Shown piece by piece: positions 14,495-22,498 of a stretch of DNA of 64,000 nucleotides. Position numbers and translations under genes: made by a program. The stretch covers positions 1 to 64,000 of IMG/VR virus record IMGVR_UViG_3300046724_000480. One strand, written 5' to 3'. The stretch's first letter is position 1. The number at the start of each line of letters is the position of its first letter. The DNA is from a virus. The notes under the pieces were generated by a model. The model was given only the letters and a program-made list of their open reading frames with translations, ran no database searches and was not told the origin of the DNA.

Positions 14495-14868
14495 GCCCGG
14501 CGCCGTTTCATCAGTCGTTGTTCCTCGCGCGCCTTGCGTTCGTCATCCTCTCTCACCTGGCGCCGGGCTTCCTGATAGGCCGGCGTGCACTTGTTGTTAA
14601 TGATCAACGTTGTCAGCTGCTCGATAACGCACGGATCGTTGGTGTCGATTGAGAACACGTGCGAGAGCTCAAAGAAGTTTCCCCAGAATCTCAGCATTGC
14701 CGGCTGGTGATCGCCAGACGGCGCCCAGAACCAGAAATCCCCGTACTTCTCGAATACCGGATTCAGCGTGTAAGACTGAAGTACTTCGTAAAGTTTCTCG
14801 ATGTGATCCGGCGCCTGGCCGGCCCACTTGCTGCCATTGGATTCAATGACTGTTGTGTAGCTGCTCAT
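14491..14868 (-). CDS. Hypothetical protein, 125 aa
   Basis: Aromatic-rich central part (YGDFWFWAPSGDH...FWGNFFELSHVFSID) and a charged C-terminal helix rich in Arg/Glu. ATGA overlaps on both sides. I do not recognise the family. Confidence 0.7.
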   Translation of the reverse strand: MSSYTTVIESNGSKWAGQAPDHIEKLYEVLQSYTLNPVFEKYGDFWFWAPSGDHQPAMLRFWGNFFELSHVFSIDTNDPCVIEQLTTLIINNKCTPAYQEARRQVREDDERKAREEQRLMKRRRA

Positions 14869-15209
14869 GATTGCGCCGCCTTTTTGCTGGCTGCCATCCA
14901 GCGGACGATTGTTGTTTCGCGCCGGCCGTCAAGATCCTTTTTCCATGTCTGCAGATCGTCAGCATCCAGCGCGATCACCGAAACGCAGTTGGGCCGGATG
15001 TCATCGATAATTGCGCGCGCTTGCTCTGGGCCGGCTGCCATCACGGCATCAGCATAGGGAACCTGTTGGTCATTGTCGTAGCTGATCACCATGAATTTCA
15101 CGAGATGGCACCAGCATTCGCAGTCTTTTTTGCAGACGGGCCCCAGCACGCCGGCCGGGCCCGTCTGTCCGCAATTGTGCGTATGCTTCTGCGCTTTTGC
15201 TGACTTCAT
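14865..15209 (-). CDS. Cysteine-containing hypothetical protein, 114 aa
   Basis: The start at 15209 (MKSAKAQKHTHNC) overlaps the previous stop; the extension to 15404 is the antiparallel shadow of the larger gene. HTHNC and CKKDCECWCH form a possible metal site in the first 40 residues, followed by an alpha/beta stretch with QVPYADAVMAAGPEQARAII. Unknown function. Confidence 0.7.
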   Translation of the reverse strand: MKSAKAQKHTHNCGQTGPAGVLGPVCKKDCECWCHLVKFMVISYDNDQQVPYADAVMAAGPEQARAIIDDIRPNCVSVIALDADDLQTWKKDLDGRRETTIVRWMAASKKAAQS

Positions 15210-16786
15210 AATCCCCCCTTGTTTTGGAAAACCTTGTGAACCAGATTGCCAACGAGCAGATGATTGATTTTCTCGACGAAATCGCGATACCAGCGCGTCG
15301 ACGTATACGCGAGCGCGTCGGCCAGCGTTCGGAATTCGATTGTCATCACGACCATGTTGCCGGCTTCTTCGGCCAGCACGCGCGCGCCGATCGGCGCCGA
15401 GCATCCCAGCAAATGGTTTTGCATTTCGCTGGCCACGGCCCTAACCTGATCGGCGCTTATCGTTTCACCGATCACCATACGCGTATACCCTGGGCCCGGA
15501 TCCACGGCCGGCGGCGCCGGTTTTTCCGGCGCTGGTTTGTTCTGCTCGGCTTCCAGCGCTTTGTCGAATTCGAGGGCTTCGGCATCGTAGGCCGTGCGAG
15601 CTGCGATAAACTCGCGATCACCGATCAGCTTCGCGCGGTACTTCTTGCAGGCTTCCCGATACACTTTGGCCGCGGCGCCGTGCTTCACATAGGCCAGCTT
15701 GTACGCTTCGGATCCCTCCGGCGGCGCCGCGGCTGGCCGATCCGGCCGCGGATTATGCGCATGATCGTTGTTCAGATCCGTCTCTTCGTTGCACGCGTTA
15801 CACCGCACGGCTTCGTAACCAAGGGCCCCATCGTAGTAGCTGGTATCCTGGCTGCCGCATTGTGGGCATGGGATCTTATTCGACATAATTTCTCCCTTCG
15901 GTTCGTTGGTTTCGACAGTTGCTGTAGTTTCCGGAATCGGATCCGGATCAGCTGAGACCGGCCCGTAATCGACAGACTCAATGTCGGCGCGCTCGGGATC
16001 CGTCAAGGTGTCTTTGAATGGCATCACAATGTAACGAAATTCCCCTTCGGCCGGTTCGAACATCAGGGCATGCGCCGGGCCCTGATACCAGACGTGTAAA
16101 GGCCATGCGCCGCACAGCTGCTCTAAGTACTTCCCATTTACGGCCGCATGCCATGACGTCGCGCTATTGCTCGCGAGGGCTTCACAGAAGCTGCCGCTAT
16201 CGTCCGAGCTCGCGATCTTCAACGTCATCACGCCTTGCGGATTCAACGAGCAGACAAGCTGGATTTTGTCTGAGGGCCCAGCCATTACCAGCGCGCGCTT
16301 TACCACGTGATGGAATTCCGGATCCGTAATTGAGCAGACAAGTTTCGAGTTGTTGAAAGTCGTCTCGAATGCTGTCGAGGGTTCTCCGGATCCTGGCCCC
16401 TTGCCTAATAGGCACGTGGGCCCGTCTGTCGCTGCAATGTAGTAACCGAATTGCACCGGCCGGCCGATCCAGCGCGCGTTATTTTGCGCGCGATCCTTTG
16501 CCGCGCGTTTCACGATGGCATCTTTCAGACGTTCGAACGTTGCCGCGGCGCCGTCGTTGCGCGGATTCATGGCAGGTAAGCGAAACGGCTTCGAGCCCGG
16601 CGCCGCATCCTTCAGGCAGTTGGGATTCTGGTACGAAACGGTACCATCCGGCTTAATCCTGAGATACGAGCCCGGCCGCGCGCGCCATGTTGGCGGAAAC
16701 TTGAAATCCCTCGACATTCGCAGGTTTTGGCGGCCGTCTGTTACTTCCGTTGTTGCCTGGGCTTTGGACAGTTCTGTGGTTTGCAT
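15206..16786 (-). CDS. Protein with beta-clamp-like domain and zinc ribbon; internal start
   Basis: 526 aa. Residues ~145-256 resemble the third domain of DnaN sliding clamps: VNGKYLEQL, then a LMFEP strand and the terminal FRYIVMPF, in the order seen where clamps end ...YVVMPM. After an acidic linker, a zinc ribbon CPQCGSQ...CNACNE (307-332) and a helical C-terminal half follow. An ATG at 15886 (residue 301, MSNKIPCPQC) is preceded by AAGGGAG at normal spacing, like the ribosome sites of this operon, so a shorter second product of 226 aa is likely. The clamp-like part is too short for three domains. It may mimic or bind clamp partners; function is inference. Confidence 0.7.
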   Translation of the reverse strand: MQTTELSKAQATTEVTDGRQNLRMSRDFKFPPTWRARPGSYLRIKPDGTVSYQNPNCLKDAAPGSKPFRLPAMNPRNDGAAATFERLKDAIVKRAAKDRAQNNARWIGRPVQFGYYIAATDGPTCLLGKGPGSGEPSTAFETTFNNSKLVCSITDPEFHHVVKRALVMAGPSDKIQLVCSLNPQGVMTLKIASSDDSGSFCEALASNSATSWHAAVNGKYLEQLCGAWPLHVWYQGPAHALMFEPAEGEFRYIVMPFKDTLTDPERADIESVDYGPVSADPDPIPETTATVETNEPKGEIMSNKIPCPQCGSQDTSYYDGALGYEAVRCNACNEETDLNNDHAHNPRPDRPAAAPPEGSEAYKLAYVKHGAAAKVYREACKKYRAKLIGDREFIAARTAYDAEALEFDKALEAEQNKPAPEKPAPPAVDPGPGYTRMVIGETISADQVRAVASEMQNHLLGCSAPIGARVLAEEAGNMVVMTIEFRTLADALAYTSTRWYRDFVEKINHLLVGNLVHKVFQNKGGL

Positions 16787-16813
16787 AAATACTCCCTTTT
16801 ATTCGTGATGATG

Positions 16814-16840
16814 TGAGACCGGGCCCTAACGAGCCCGGCC
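16814..16840 (+). repeat. Intergenic GC repeat, copy B
   Basis: TGAGACCGGGCCCTAAC followed by GAGCCCGGCC, in the 62-bp gap between two leftward genes. Shares the GCCC-GGCCCTAA core with copies A and C; forms a CCGGGC/GCCCGG hairpin without a T-tract. Confidence 0.5.
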
Positions 16841-16848
16841 GCCGGCCG

Positions 16849-17229
16849 TTAGCGTTTTTTGTTCTTGTACTTCATGAAGCCCGGCAATTCGCCACGATCC
16901 TTACGATCCTGCGCAACGAGTTTCGCGGACTTGCTTCGAGACTTGGCTGACAGCTGATCCCGCTGGCGTGCGATCACGGCCGCCACTTTCTCAGGGAGTA
17001 CTATTCGGACAGTTCCCGATTGATCAACGCACTCAAGGAAAATGGTATCGCCTTGATCCTTTTGCCGGTAAGTCTGGACTATGAAAGTCTGGGATCCACC
17101 GACACCTAAAGGTGGTACCACGCGTAGGACAGACTCGCGCGTCGAAACAACATCCGGTAAGCCATGCAAGGCGCCTAGCAGTCTGTCGAAATTGTCGGGC
17201 ATTTTGTTGGACGTTTCATCGTTTGGCAT
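16849..17229 (-). CDS. Hypothetical protein, 126 aa
   Basis: A central beta-rich segment (SQTFIVQTYRQKDQGDTIFLEC then GTVRIVLPEKVAAVIARQRD) and a basic C-terminus ending MKYKNKKR. AAGGGG precedes the ATG. This shape is common in actinophage-like early genes but I cannot name a family. Confidence 0.7.
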   Translation of the reverse strand: MPNDETSNKMPDNFDRLLGALHGLPDVVSTRESVLRVVPPLGVGGSQTFIVQTYRQKDQGDTIFLECVDQSGTVRIVLPEKVAAVIARQRDQLSAKSRSKSAKLVAQDRKDRGELPGFMKYKNKKR

Positions 17230-17256
17230 ATGTTCCCCTTTTGATTTGAAGTTGTG

Positions 17257-17273
17257 CGAGCCCTGGCCCTAAC
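17257..17273 (+). repeat. Intergenic GC repeat, copy C
   Basis: CGAGCCCTGGCCCTAAC in the gap between leftward genes, followed by a GGCC palindrome. Same core as copies A and B; on the coding strand each copy lies just after a stop codon. Confidence 0.5.
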
Positions 17274-17287
17274 GGCCGGGCCCATCG

Positions 17288-18004
17288 TTATCTGGTTTCC
17301 TTGGCTTTGGTGTCCAACGTTGCGCGCAGACGTGCGATCGTTTCCTTCCATGCCGAACGGCTCTGGGAAGGATCGGCAATAAAGGCCTCTGTCAACGCGT
17401 CAATGGTGTCGTACCAGTCGAAATTCAGGTATACGCCTTCCACTTCAGTAAGCACGTTGGCACATTCGAAAAGGCCTTGTATGAATCCGGCCCAGCCATC
17501 ACCATGTGACATTATTTCGCGCGCTTTGAGGGCTCTGGGATTTTTGGCGCCGAGCTCGTAGCCTACCTGCGCAGCAAGCCCGGCTATGTTTTCGTCGTGG
17601 GCCCGTGTGATGGCGCCGCTACGATAGGCGGCCGCGGCCGTTCTGGCCAGCTGCTCTGTCGCATGATCCGATTGCCAGTCAGCAAGCCCGTTTTTCGGAT
17701 CCCGTTTGTACACTGCGAAGTAATGCCGATTGCCGCATGTGCCCTCTTTGCAAACTTCGGCCGTTGGTTCGTTGATCGGCAGGTGTACGCGTTCCACTTC
17801 GAATTCGCCATAATCGGGCCGTTCGAAGTCGACTTCAGAGAAGTTGATCTGCTCGCACAAGGTGTCAATGGCGCCGAGCGTAATCGGCTTGTCGATACCG
17901 TCGTTGAGAATGTCAAACATGTCGTGAGTTAACCGGCCCGTTGAGAAACCAGCCTGCAGACATCGAAGCCCGGCCAGAATTGCGTTTCGCTCTATCTTTT
18001 TCAT
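17288..18004 (-). CDS. Hypothetical protein, 238 aa
   Basis: The start at 18004 (MKKIERNAILAGLRCL) has AGGAAGG eight bases upstream; the extended frame to 18058 has none. The protein is mainly helical with two cysteines in VCKEGTCGNRHYF and conserved-looking WYDTIDALTEAF near the end. Length and composition suggest a soluble early protein. Not recognised. Confidence 0.7.
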   Translation of the reverse strand: MKKIERNAILAGLRCLQAGFSTGRLTHDMFDILNDGIDKPITLGAIDTLCEQINFSEVDFERPDYGEFEVERVHLPINEPTAEVCKEGTCGNRHYFAVYKRDPKNGLADWQSDHATEQLARTAAAAYRSGAITRAHDENIAGLAAQVGYELGAKNPRALKAREIMSHGDGWAGFIQGLFECANVLTEVEGVYLNFDWYDTIDALTEAFIADPSQSRSAWKETIARLRATLDTKAKETR

Positions 18005-18041
18005 ATCGTATTCCTTCCTTGGATTGATTGAAGTTTGGGAA

Positions 18042-18068
18042 GCCCGGAGGGTACTCAATCCTCCGGGC
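18042..18068. repeat. 9-bp stem hairpin in intergenic leader
   Basis: GCCCGGAGG and CCTCCGGGC arms around a nine-base loop in the 109-bp leader of the 238-aa gene. On the minus strand it lies before the ribosome site, with no T-tract, so it is more likely an mRNA-stability or regulatory hairpin than a terminator. Confidence 0.5.
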
Positions 18069-18113
18069 CCTGCGCACTAACTGGGCCCGGAGGGAGTCCG
18101 AGCCCGTACCACG

Positions 18114-18962
18114 TTAGCCGCGGATTTCGGCCATTTTTTCGGCCAGCATCCACAAAGCGCGATTGAGTTTCACATCCTGATCAATGCCCTTTACTTCGCG
18201 CATACCTGTTCGGCGTGCGGCGCCGTTGGCCCGAGCGCTAATGCCGCCTTTGATGACGTTTTCCTGCACTCGATTGAACGTACTCCAAAGATCCTGGCCT
18301 TTGTCGTCGTACCGTCGCGAGCCTAGCAGCTGCTCGGGCCGGATCGGCGTGTTGACATGGCCATCAGAGTCCGCGAAGCGTACGTGATGCGCGGCTTCGG
18401 CATACGCTGTCTGTTGGGCCCTGTCGAGCTGGATTCCCTTCCAACGTTCGATAGCGTCAATGCACTTGGGCATGTTCTCAACGAGCTCAACGGTACCGCG
18501 CGAAACTTCGGCAATGATGTTGCCGCTATGGCGGACGTGGATAGACTCAATCATCGAATCCGCAACAACGAGCCCGTTCGAGCAGACAAGGCGGAAAATC
18601 CCGGCCATCAGCTTATAAGCGCTGGATCCGTCGTGCGAGTTGATCAGGACAATCTCAGGGAACGAATCGCCAACAACGAGCGAAGCGTTAGGCGCGCGAA
18701 ACCGGATCATGTGCTTTGTGTGCTCGCGTTTATCCTCGATTTTCGTACGAGACTGGGAAGCTTGAAACGGCATAAAGCCATTCGACATCATTCCCTCGAT
18801 GACGGCCGAAGTGGGAATGTAAGCGTACCTGTTGGATCGATCATGATAGGCCTCTGTCGCGAATGCAGACGGCGCCGCGCGTCGAATGTCATCCAAGGAC
18901 AATGGCGTATTGCGTCGAATGGCGGCGCCTGTTGTGAAGTTATGAGCAGTTGAGTTAAACAT
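18114..18962 (-). CDS. DUF932-family phage protein
   Basis: The start at 18962 (MFNSTAHNFTTG) follows AAAGGGAG. The sequence carries the pattern of DUF932 phage/plasmid proteins: RRNTPLSLDDIRRAAPSAFA, RYAYIPTSAVIEGM, QSRTK...EHTKHMIRFR, INSHDGSSAYKLMAG and RLVCSNGLVV. The family is widespread in phages and plasmids; its biochemical activity is not settled. 282 aa is typical. The alternative start at 19154 lacks a ribosome site. Confidence 0.88.
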   Translation of the reverse strand: MFNSTAHNFTTGAAIRRNTPLSLDDIRRAAPSAFATEAYHDRSNRYAYIPTSAVIEGMMSNGFMPFQASQSRTKIEDKREHTKHMIRFRAPNASLVVGDSFPEIVLINSHDGSSAYKLMAGIFRLVCSNGLVVADSMIESIHVRHSGNIIAEVSRGTVELVENMPKCIDAIERWKGIQLDRAQQTAYAEAAHHVRFADSDGHVNTPIRPEQLLGSRRYDDKGQDLWSTFNRVQENVIKGGISARANGAARRTGMREVKGIDQDVKLNRALWMLAEKMAEIRG

Positions 18963-19001
18963 GTGAGTATTCTCCCTTTTTCCGAACGTGATACCGGATT
19001 G

Positions 19002-19047
19002 CGTCATCATGACGTTTCCGGATTCGCTGCGAGGGTTTCGAGCCCTC
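19002..19047. promoter_or_regulatory. Palindrome and hairpin before the DUF932 gene
   Basis: CGTCAT-C-ATGACG at 19002-19014 is flanked on both sides by CCGGATT, and a GAGGG/CCCTC hairpin lies at 19031-19047. It may be an operator or a processing site between the tiny membrane gene and the DUF932 gene. Confidence 0.4.
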
Positions 19048-19057
19048 GGGCGCCGTG

Positions 19058-19144
19058 TTAGCGGCCGTATACCATCACCAGCGCGGCAAACCAGATCAGA
19101 ACAACGAGCCCGAAGCCGAGTGTTAACTTCTGTCCGAACGTCAC
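19058..19144 (-). CDS. Tiny membrane protein, 28 aa
   Basis: A GTG start at 19144 overlaps the TGA of the gene before it (GTGA). The product, beginning VTFGQKLTLGF, is one hydrophobic helix ending in VYGR. Coupling and composition support translation. Unknown role. Confidence 0.55.
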   Translation of the reverse strand: MTFGQKLTLGFGLVVLIWFAALVMVYGR

Positions 19145-19314
19145 AAGCCCTCACTGTCGTCGCTGATCCCGAGAATCCATTCCAGAGCTGTTATCCGGTT
19201 CGAGGTATCGGCCCAGTCTGGTTCATCGTTATCTTCGGCGCCGTCAAAATCATCCGCTTCCAAACGGGCCCGAAGCTTTGCCAGTTCCGTCTCGATCTGT
19301 TCGCGCGTTTTCAT
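19141..19314 (-). CDS. Acidic helical protein, 57 aa
   Basis: The start at 19314 (MKTREQIETELAKLRAR) gives an ATGA overlap with the upstream gene. Charged coiled-coil-like N-terminal helix, acidic middle. Not recognised. Confidence 0.65.
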   Translation of the reverse strand: MKTREQIETELAKLRARLEADDFDGAEDNDEPDWADTSNRITALEWILGISDDSEGL

Positions 19315-19508
19315 GATCGGCCACCATTGGAACAAACCAGACGAACAGGTACTTCGGCAACCTGCAAGGCCTTCGCTGTCGCATCCGTCGAATTCACTGT
19401 TATGGCCACAACTCGGCCGAAAACCGGCTTCACTGTCGACTTGCTGAAAATCTGCTTATTGGTCTCTGTCATCAGCAAAACCCAAGTCTGTTCCGCATTA
19501 CTTAACAT
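19311..19508 (-). CDS. Hypothetical protein, 65 aa
   Basis: Short protein with a beta-rich centre (KPVFGRVVAITVNSTDATAKAL) in the coupled run of small genes; overlaps neighbours on both sides (ATGA and 11 bases). Not recognised. Confidence 0.6.
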   Translation of the reverse strand: MLSNAEQTWVLLMTETNKQIFSKSTVKPVFGRVVAITVNSTDATAKALQVAEVPVRLVCSNGGRS

Positions 19509-19743
19509 CGTCGTTTCCTCCCTCGAATGCTTCGAATAATTCCCAAGTGACCGGGCCCAGCTCTAAGCCCGTGATATCGCTTGCTGCGCATTCTGCGCAC
19601 ATGTCGACAGACCATTGATCATCGTCCGATGATGCTGTCCCAATCGCTTTGTTGGTGCACCGATACTGCTCGGCGTGTTCCCAGCATCCCGGATCTTCAC
19701 ACTCGCACCGCCTGACATCATCCCGTCTGTATCGTGTTCCCAT
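19498..19743 (-). CDS. Cysteine-rich zinc protein, 81 aa; first gene of its operon
   Basis: RRCECEDPGCWEHAEQYRC and MCAECAA give two CxxC-type groups as in small phage zinc proteins. It is the first clearly coding gene downstream of the regulatory region. The ribosome site is weak. An overlapping frame starting at 19805 has a better site (AGAGGG) but lacks these features beyond its first 25 residues. Confidence 0.65.
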   Translation of the reverse strand: MGTRYRRDDVRRCECEDPGCWEHAEQYRCTNKAIGTASSDDDQWSVDMCAECAASDITGLELGPVTWELFEAFEGGNDDVK

Positions 19744-19805
19744 GCACTCTGGTAAAGCACGGGCCCGGCCAATGCGTAACTCCCTGCAATATCAACGAGA
19801 TCCAT

Positions 19806-20550
19806 TTTCCCTCTGATCCCGTTTTGACACTTCCTGTCACTCGTTTACACGCGTTTACCTCAACGTTTACGGGTTAAATCCAATCATCGCCGGCCTTTAC
19901 GCCTGGCATTTCCAAGTGACATGTTTTCGCATCGAAAATGACAATCTACGTCAAGCCCTTTTGTCTCTCTGTTCTCAGTCATCCCCGGATCAATCCCCGG
20001 ATCCCTGATGTATATCTCTTTCCCTTACCACGTTGCCGACAGGCCGAAGTGCAGCGATAGCGAAACGAGCCCTTCCATAAACCAGTCTTCCGAAGGAAGG
20101 AAGACACGCGAAGCTTTCCCGTCTGTACACTCTTGATTGAGAGAGAAAGACAGCATGTGGTACTGTCAAGCCGTGAGAGAGAGTTGCCGATACCGGATCA
20201 GAGCTGGCCGAAAATCCCGCATTTCAGCGTTTTCAACGTCTTAGGTAGTCATCGGATTCCGCACCATAACAACCGTTATACGACATTGAATTGTAAGTAA
20301 CGCAATCATTCGACTTGCGCGCGGCCGAGATCATAACGGAGCTCTTGACGCCGTCTTCCTGCCATCAGAGACCGGAGAAATCCCAAGTTTTGCCCAGATC
20401 CGGGCATTTTCGAGTTGTCCGGACCTGGCCGCGGCGCGCCGGCGTCGACGCCTTTCACGTCTTGATTCACAAATTACAAAAAAATAAATCGGACAAAGTG
20501 AAGACAAAGAGGTTTTCAAAACTCCAAAAAAAAAGTAGAGTGACGCCACG
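19806..20550. promoter_or_regulatory. Long non-coding control region between divergent operons
   Basis: No convincing gene. Contents: three CGTTTAC copies at 19842, 19852 and 19864 spaced 10 and 12 bp; TTTTCGCATCGAAAA (19924-19938), an inverted repeat overlapping a minus-strand TTGACG; the direct repeat ATCCCCGGATC at 19981 and 19993; TTGACAGT on the minus strand at 20162-20169; ATAAC-AACC-GTTAT at 20266-20279; and a plus-strand promoter candidate at 20462-20490. The last 90 bases are A-rich. It probably controls both flanking operons. Confidence 0.6.
20462..20490 (+). promoter_or_regulatory. Rightward promoter candidate
   Basis: TTGATT (20462-20467), a 17-base A-rich spacer and TAAATC (20485-20490), about 60 bases before the helix-turn-helix gene at 20551. 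It would serve the long rightward operon. Confidence 0.5.
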
Positions 20551-20808
20551 ATGTCAGTAGGAATTTTGGAAACGAATCGCGAAAAGAGGCGATTTTCGGC
20601 GCAAATGAAGCGATTTCGGAAGACGAACTTATTGTCGCGAGAAGACGTGGCGGAGTTGATGGGAGTGCACGCGAGCACGGTGAAGAACATCGAACTGTGC
20701 AACCATGCGCCGACGAGGGTGGTGTTGTTGAAGTTCCGGGATGCGAAGCGAGCGGTGAAGGCGGGGTTGCGGAAGTCGGACTGGCAGTTGAAGAGGAGTC
20801 CGCGGTGA
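20551..20808 (+). CDS. XRE-type helix-turn-helix protein, 85 aa
   Basis: The centre, LLSREDVAELMGVHASTVKNIEL, is a helix-turn-helix of the XRE class. Both ends are very basic. It is the first gene of the rightward block and next to the control region, so it may be a transcription regulator acting there. The ribosome site is weak. Confidence 0.75.
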   Translation: MSVGILETNREKRRFSAQMKRFRKTNLLSREDVAELMGVHASTVKNIELCNHAPTRVVLLKFRDAKRAVKAGLRKSDWQLKRSPR

Positions 20809-21587
20809 TGGAGACGAGGTACGTATGTCAGTTTAGCTGCGGTGCGGCATCGGCGGTAGCGACGAAACTGACGCTGGCGGAATTCGGGGCCGAGCGGGTA
20901 TTGATCGTGAACGCGTTCGTCGTCGAGGAGGAGGCGGATAATCGTCGGTTCCTGGCGGATTGCGAGAAGTGGTTCGGCCACCCGGTAAGCGTTCTTCGGG
21001 ATCGGAAGTACGGCGCGTCGACGAAGAACGTTTGGATGAAGCGGCAGTTCATTAAAGGGCAGCGGGGAGCTCCGTGTTCGGAGGCTCTGAAACGGTCGGT
21101 ACTCGAGTCGGTTCAGATGCCCGGCGACGTGGTGGTCCTGGGATACACGTCGGAGGAAGATGGCCGGTTTCAGGACATTCAGAAGAACTTTCCGGAGAAA
21201 CGGTTCAAGGCGCCGTTGATTGAGCGAGGATTGAGCAAAAACGATTGCTTGACGATGGTGCTCAGGGCTGGCATTGAAATTCCCCGGATGTACCGGCTGG
21301 GCTTCGACAACGCCAACTGCATCGGGTGTCCGAAAGGCGGTCAGGCGTACTGGCAGTGGATCCGGCATCACTTTCCGGCGGAGTTCGAGGAAATCGCCGT
21401 GATTCAGGAATCGATCGGGCCGGGGGCGTATTTCCTGCGATTTCGAAGTGGTCCGCGGAAAGAGGAGCGAATGTCACTGCGGGAACTGCCTGAAGGGCTC
21501 GGGGATATGGGGGCGGAGCCGGGGTTTTCCTGTTCGTTTTTCTGTGCTGCGGCCGAATATGAGTATTCCGAAGAGGTTTCCCGATGA
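20808..21587 (+). CDS. PAPS-reductase-like PP-loop protein
   Basis: The start at 20808 shares a base with the previous stop (TGATG). SCGAAS at residues 10-15 is a variant of the SGGxxS ATP-pyrophosphatase loop; CIGCPKGGQAYWQWIRHHFP in the C-terminal part is characteristic of phage PAPS-reductase-family proteins. Relatives adenylate a substrate or reduce PAPS; phage members have no firm function and DNA modification (as with DndC) has been suggested. The missing second glycine in the loop makes activity uncertain. No dnd-type partners are in the window. Confidence 0.82.
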   Translation: METRYVCQFSCGAASAVATKLTLAEFGAERVLIVNAFVVEEEADNRRFLADCEKWFGHPVSVLRDRKYGASTKNVWMKRQFIKGQRGAPCSEALKRSVLESVQMPGDVVVLGYTSEEDGRFQDIQKNFPEKRFKAPLIERGLSKNDCLTMVLRAGIEIPRMYRLGFDNANCIGCPKGGQAYWQWIRHHFPAEFEEIAVIQESIGPGAYFLRFRSGPRKEERMSLRELPEGLGDMGAEPGFSCSFFCAAAEYEYSEEVSR

Positions 21588-22012
21588 TCACAATCCTGGA
21601 AGCGCAATGGCAGTTGACGGAGAAGATCCACGGGTTGGAGCGACTCGAGGGGGCCGCGGCGATCTACGAATGGCAGGAGGGGCACGGGATTTCCCCAAAG
21701 CAACGGATACCGGCGACCGACCACGTCCGTAGAATTTGGGTCAAAGACGGCGGCCGGTACGGGTGCGAGGAGTGCGGGACGATGCCGGATTATCTCGAGA
21801 ACGAAGAGGATTCGGCGAAGTTGCTGGATTGGCTGATAGGTGAGGGGTACCAGGTGATTTTCGATTCCATTGGCAAATTTGTAGAAGTGGTGGCGCGCCG
21901 GATACCGGGCCCGTCGGCTGCCGAATATAACGAGAAGAGGCGAGCGGCGTTGCTGAAGGTGGCGTTAGCGATCCAGTCAATCGAGATTCCCCAGGAGCTG
22001 GAGCAGACGTGA
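21584..22012 (+). CDS. Hypothetical protein, 142 aa
   Basis: Contains a YGCEECGTMP cysteine pair in the middle and an alpha/beta C-terminal half (DWLIGEGYQVIFDSIGKFVEVVARR). ATGA overlap with the PAPS-like gene. Not recognised. Confidence 0.65.
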   Translation: MITILEAQWQLTEKIHGLERLEGAAAIYEWQEGHGISPKQRIPATDHVRRIWVKDGGRYGCEECGTMPDYLENEEDSAKLLDWLIGEGYQVIFDSIGKFVEVVARRIPGPSAAEYNEKRRAALLKVALAIQSIEIPQELEQT

Positions 22013-22200
22013 AACCGCGGATCTGGCTCCGGATTCTGCTTATGACGCAGGTCACGTTGTGGCTGACGACGGGGATGGTGGCGATCATGCCGGGAGTGAC
22101 CACCACGAGGCAATTCTGGACCGCCGAGGGACTGGCGTCGGTGGGATTCCTGATTTTGGCGCTGGTGGTTCGATATCTCGAGAAGGGACGGTCCGAGTAA
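22009..22200 (+). CDS. Two-helix membrane protein, 63 aa
   Basis: GTG start overlapping the previous stop (GTGA). Two hydrophobic helices, LRILLMTQVTLWLTTGMVAI and ASVGFLILALVVRYL, separated by a short loop, with basic ends: a holin-like topology. Holin function is not supported by context, since the lysis genes are at 39 kb. Confidence 0.65.
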   Translation: MKPRIWLRILLMTQVTLWLTTGMVAIMPGVTTTRQFWTAEGLASVGFLILALVVRYLEKGRSE

Positions 22201-22334
22201 TGCGATATCCACGAATTCGGAAGATCCGGTGCATGTTGAAGCGGTATTTCTCGAAAACCCAGGTCCAGGCGATGACGGATAGCGAGTGCCTGGTCCGGTC
22301 CAAGTTGATTAAATTGGAAGGGGCGAAGCGCTGA
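22200..22334 (+). CDS. Basic small protein, 44 aa
   Basis: ATG overlapping the previous TAA by one base; product MRYPRIRKIRCMLKRYF... ends EGAKR. Highly basic with two cysteines. Coupling on both sides supports it. Unknown. Confidence 0.6.
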   Translation: MRYPRIRKIRCMLKRYFSKTQVQAMTDSECLVRSKLIKLEGAKR

Positions 22335-22498
22335 TGTGCCCGGTGTATCAGTGTCGGATCCACGGAAGGGTGATGATTGGTCACGGAGCTCATTGCCAGG
22401 TATTCCGAGAGGAAATGAGGGAATGGCGCCGTCGTCTGGTGATAAAGCGAGCCGACGCGAAACTGAAATCGCTTCAAGAGAAAGAGCCGGTTCGATGA
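22334..22498 (+). CDS. Small zinc-type protein, 54 aa
   Basis: TGATG coupling to the gene before. MCPVYQCRIHG and HGAHCQVF give a C-x5-C...H-x3-C pattern for one zinc ion; the C-terminus is a basic helix. Unknown. Confidence 0.6.
   Translation: MCPVYQCRIHGRVMIGHGAHCQVFREEMREWRRRLVIKRADAKLKSLQEKEPVR

Noticed and set aside
19563-19805. 80-aa frame from a better ribosome site than 19743
   Set aside because: Only its first ~25 codons are outside the zinc-protein gene; the rest is an alternative frame without motifs. Could be a leader peptide, not called.
20331-21371. 346-aa open frame on the minus strand
   Set aside because: It is antisense to the PAPS-like gene and part of the control region; composition is Arg/Pro rich with no motif, and the plus-strand gene has family motifs and coupling.
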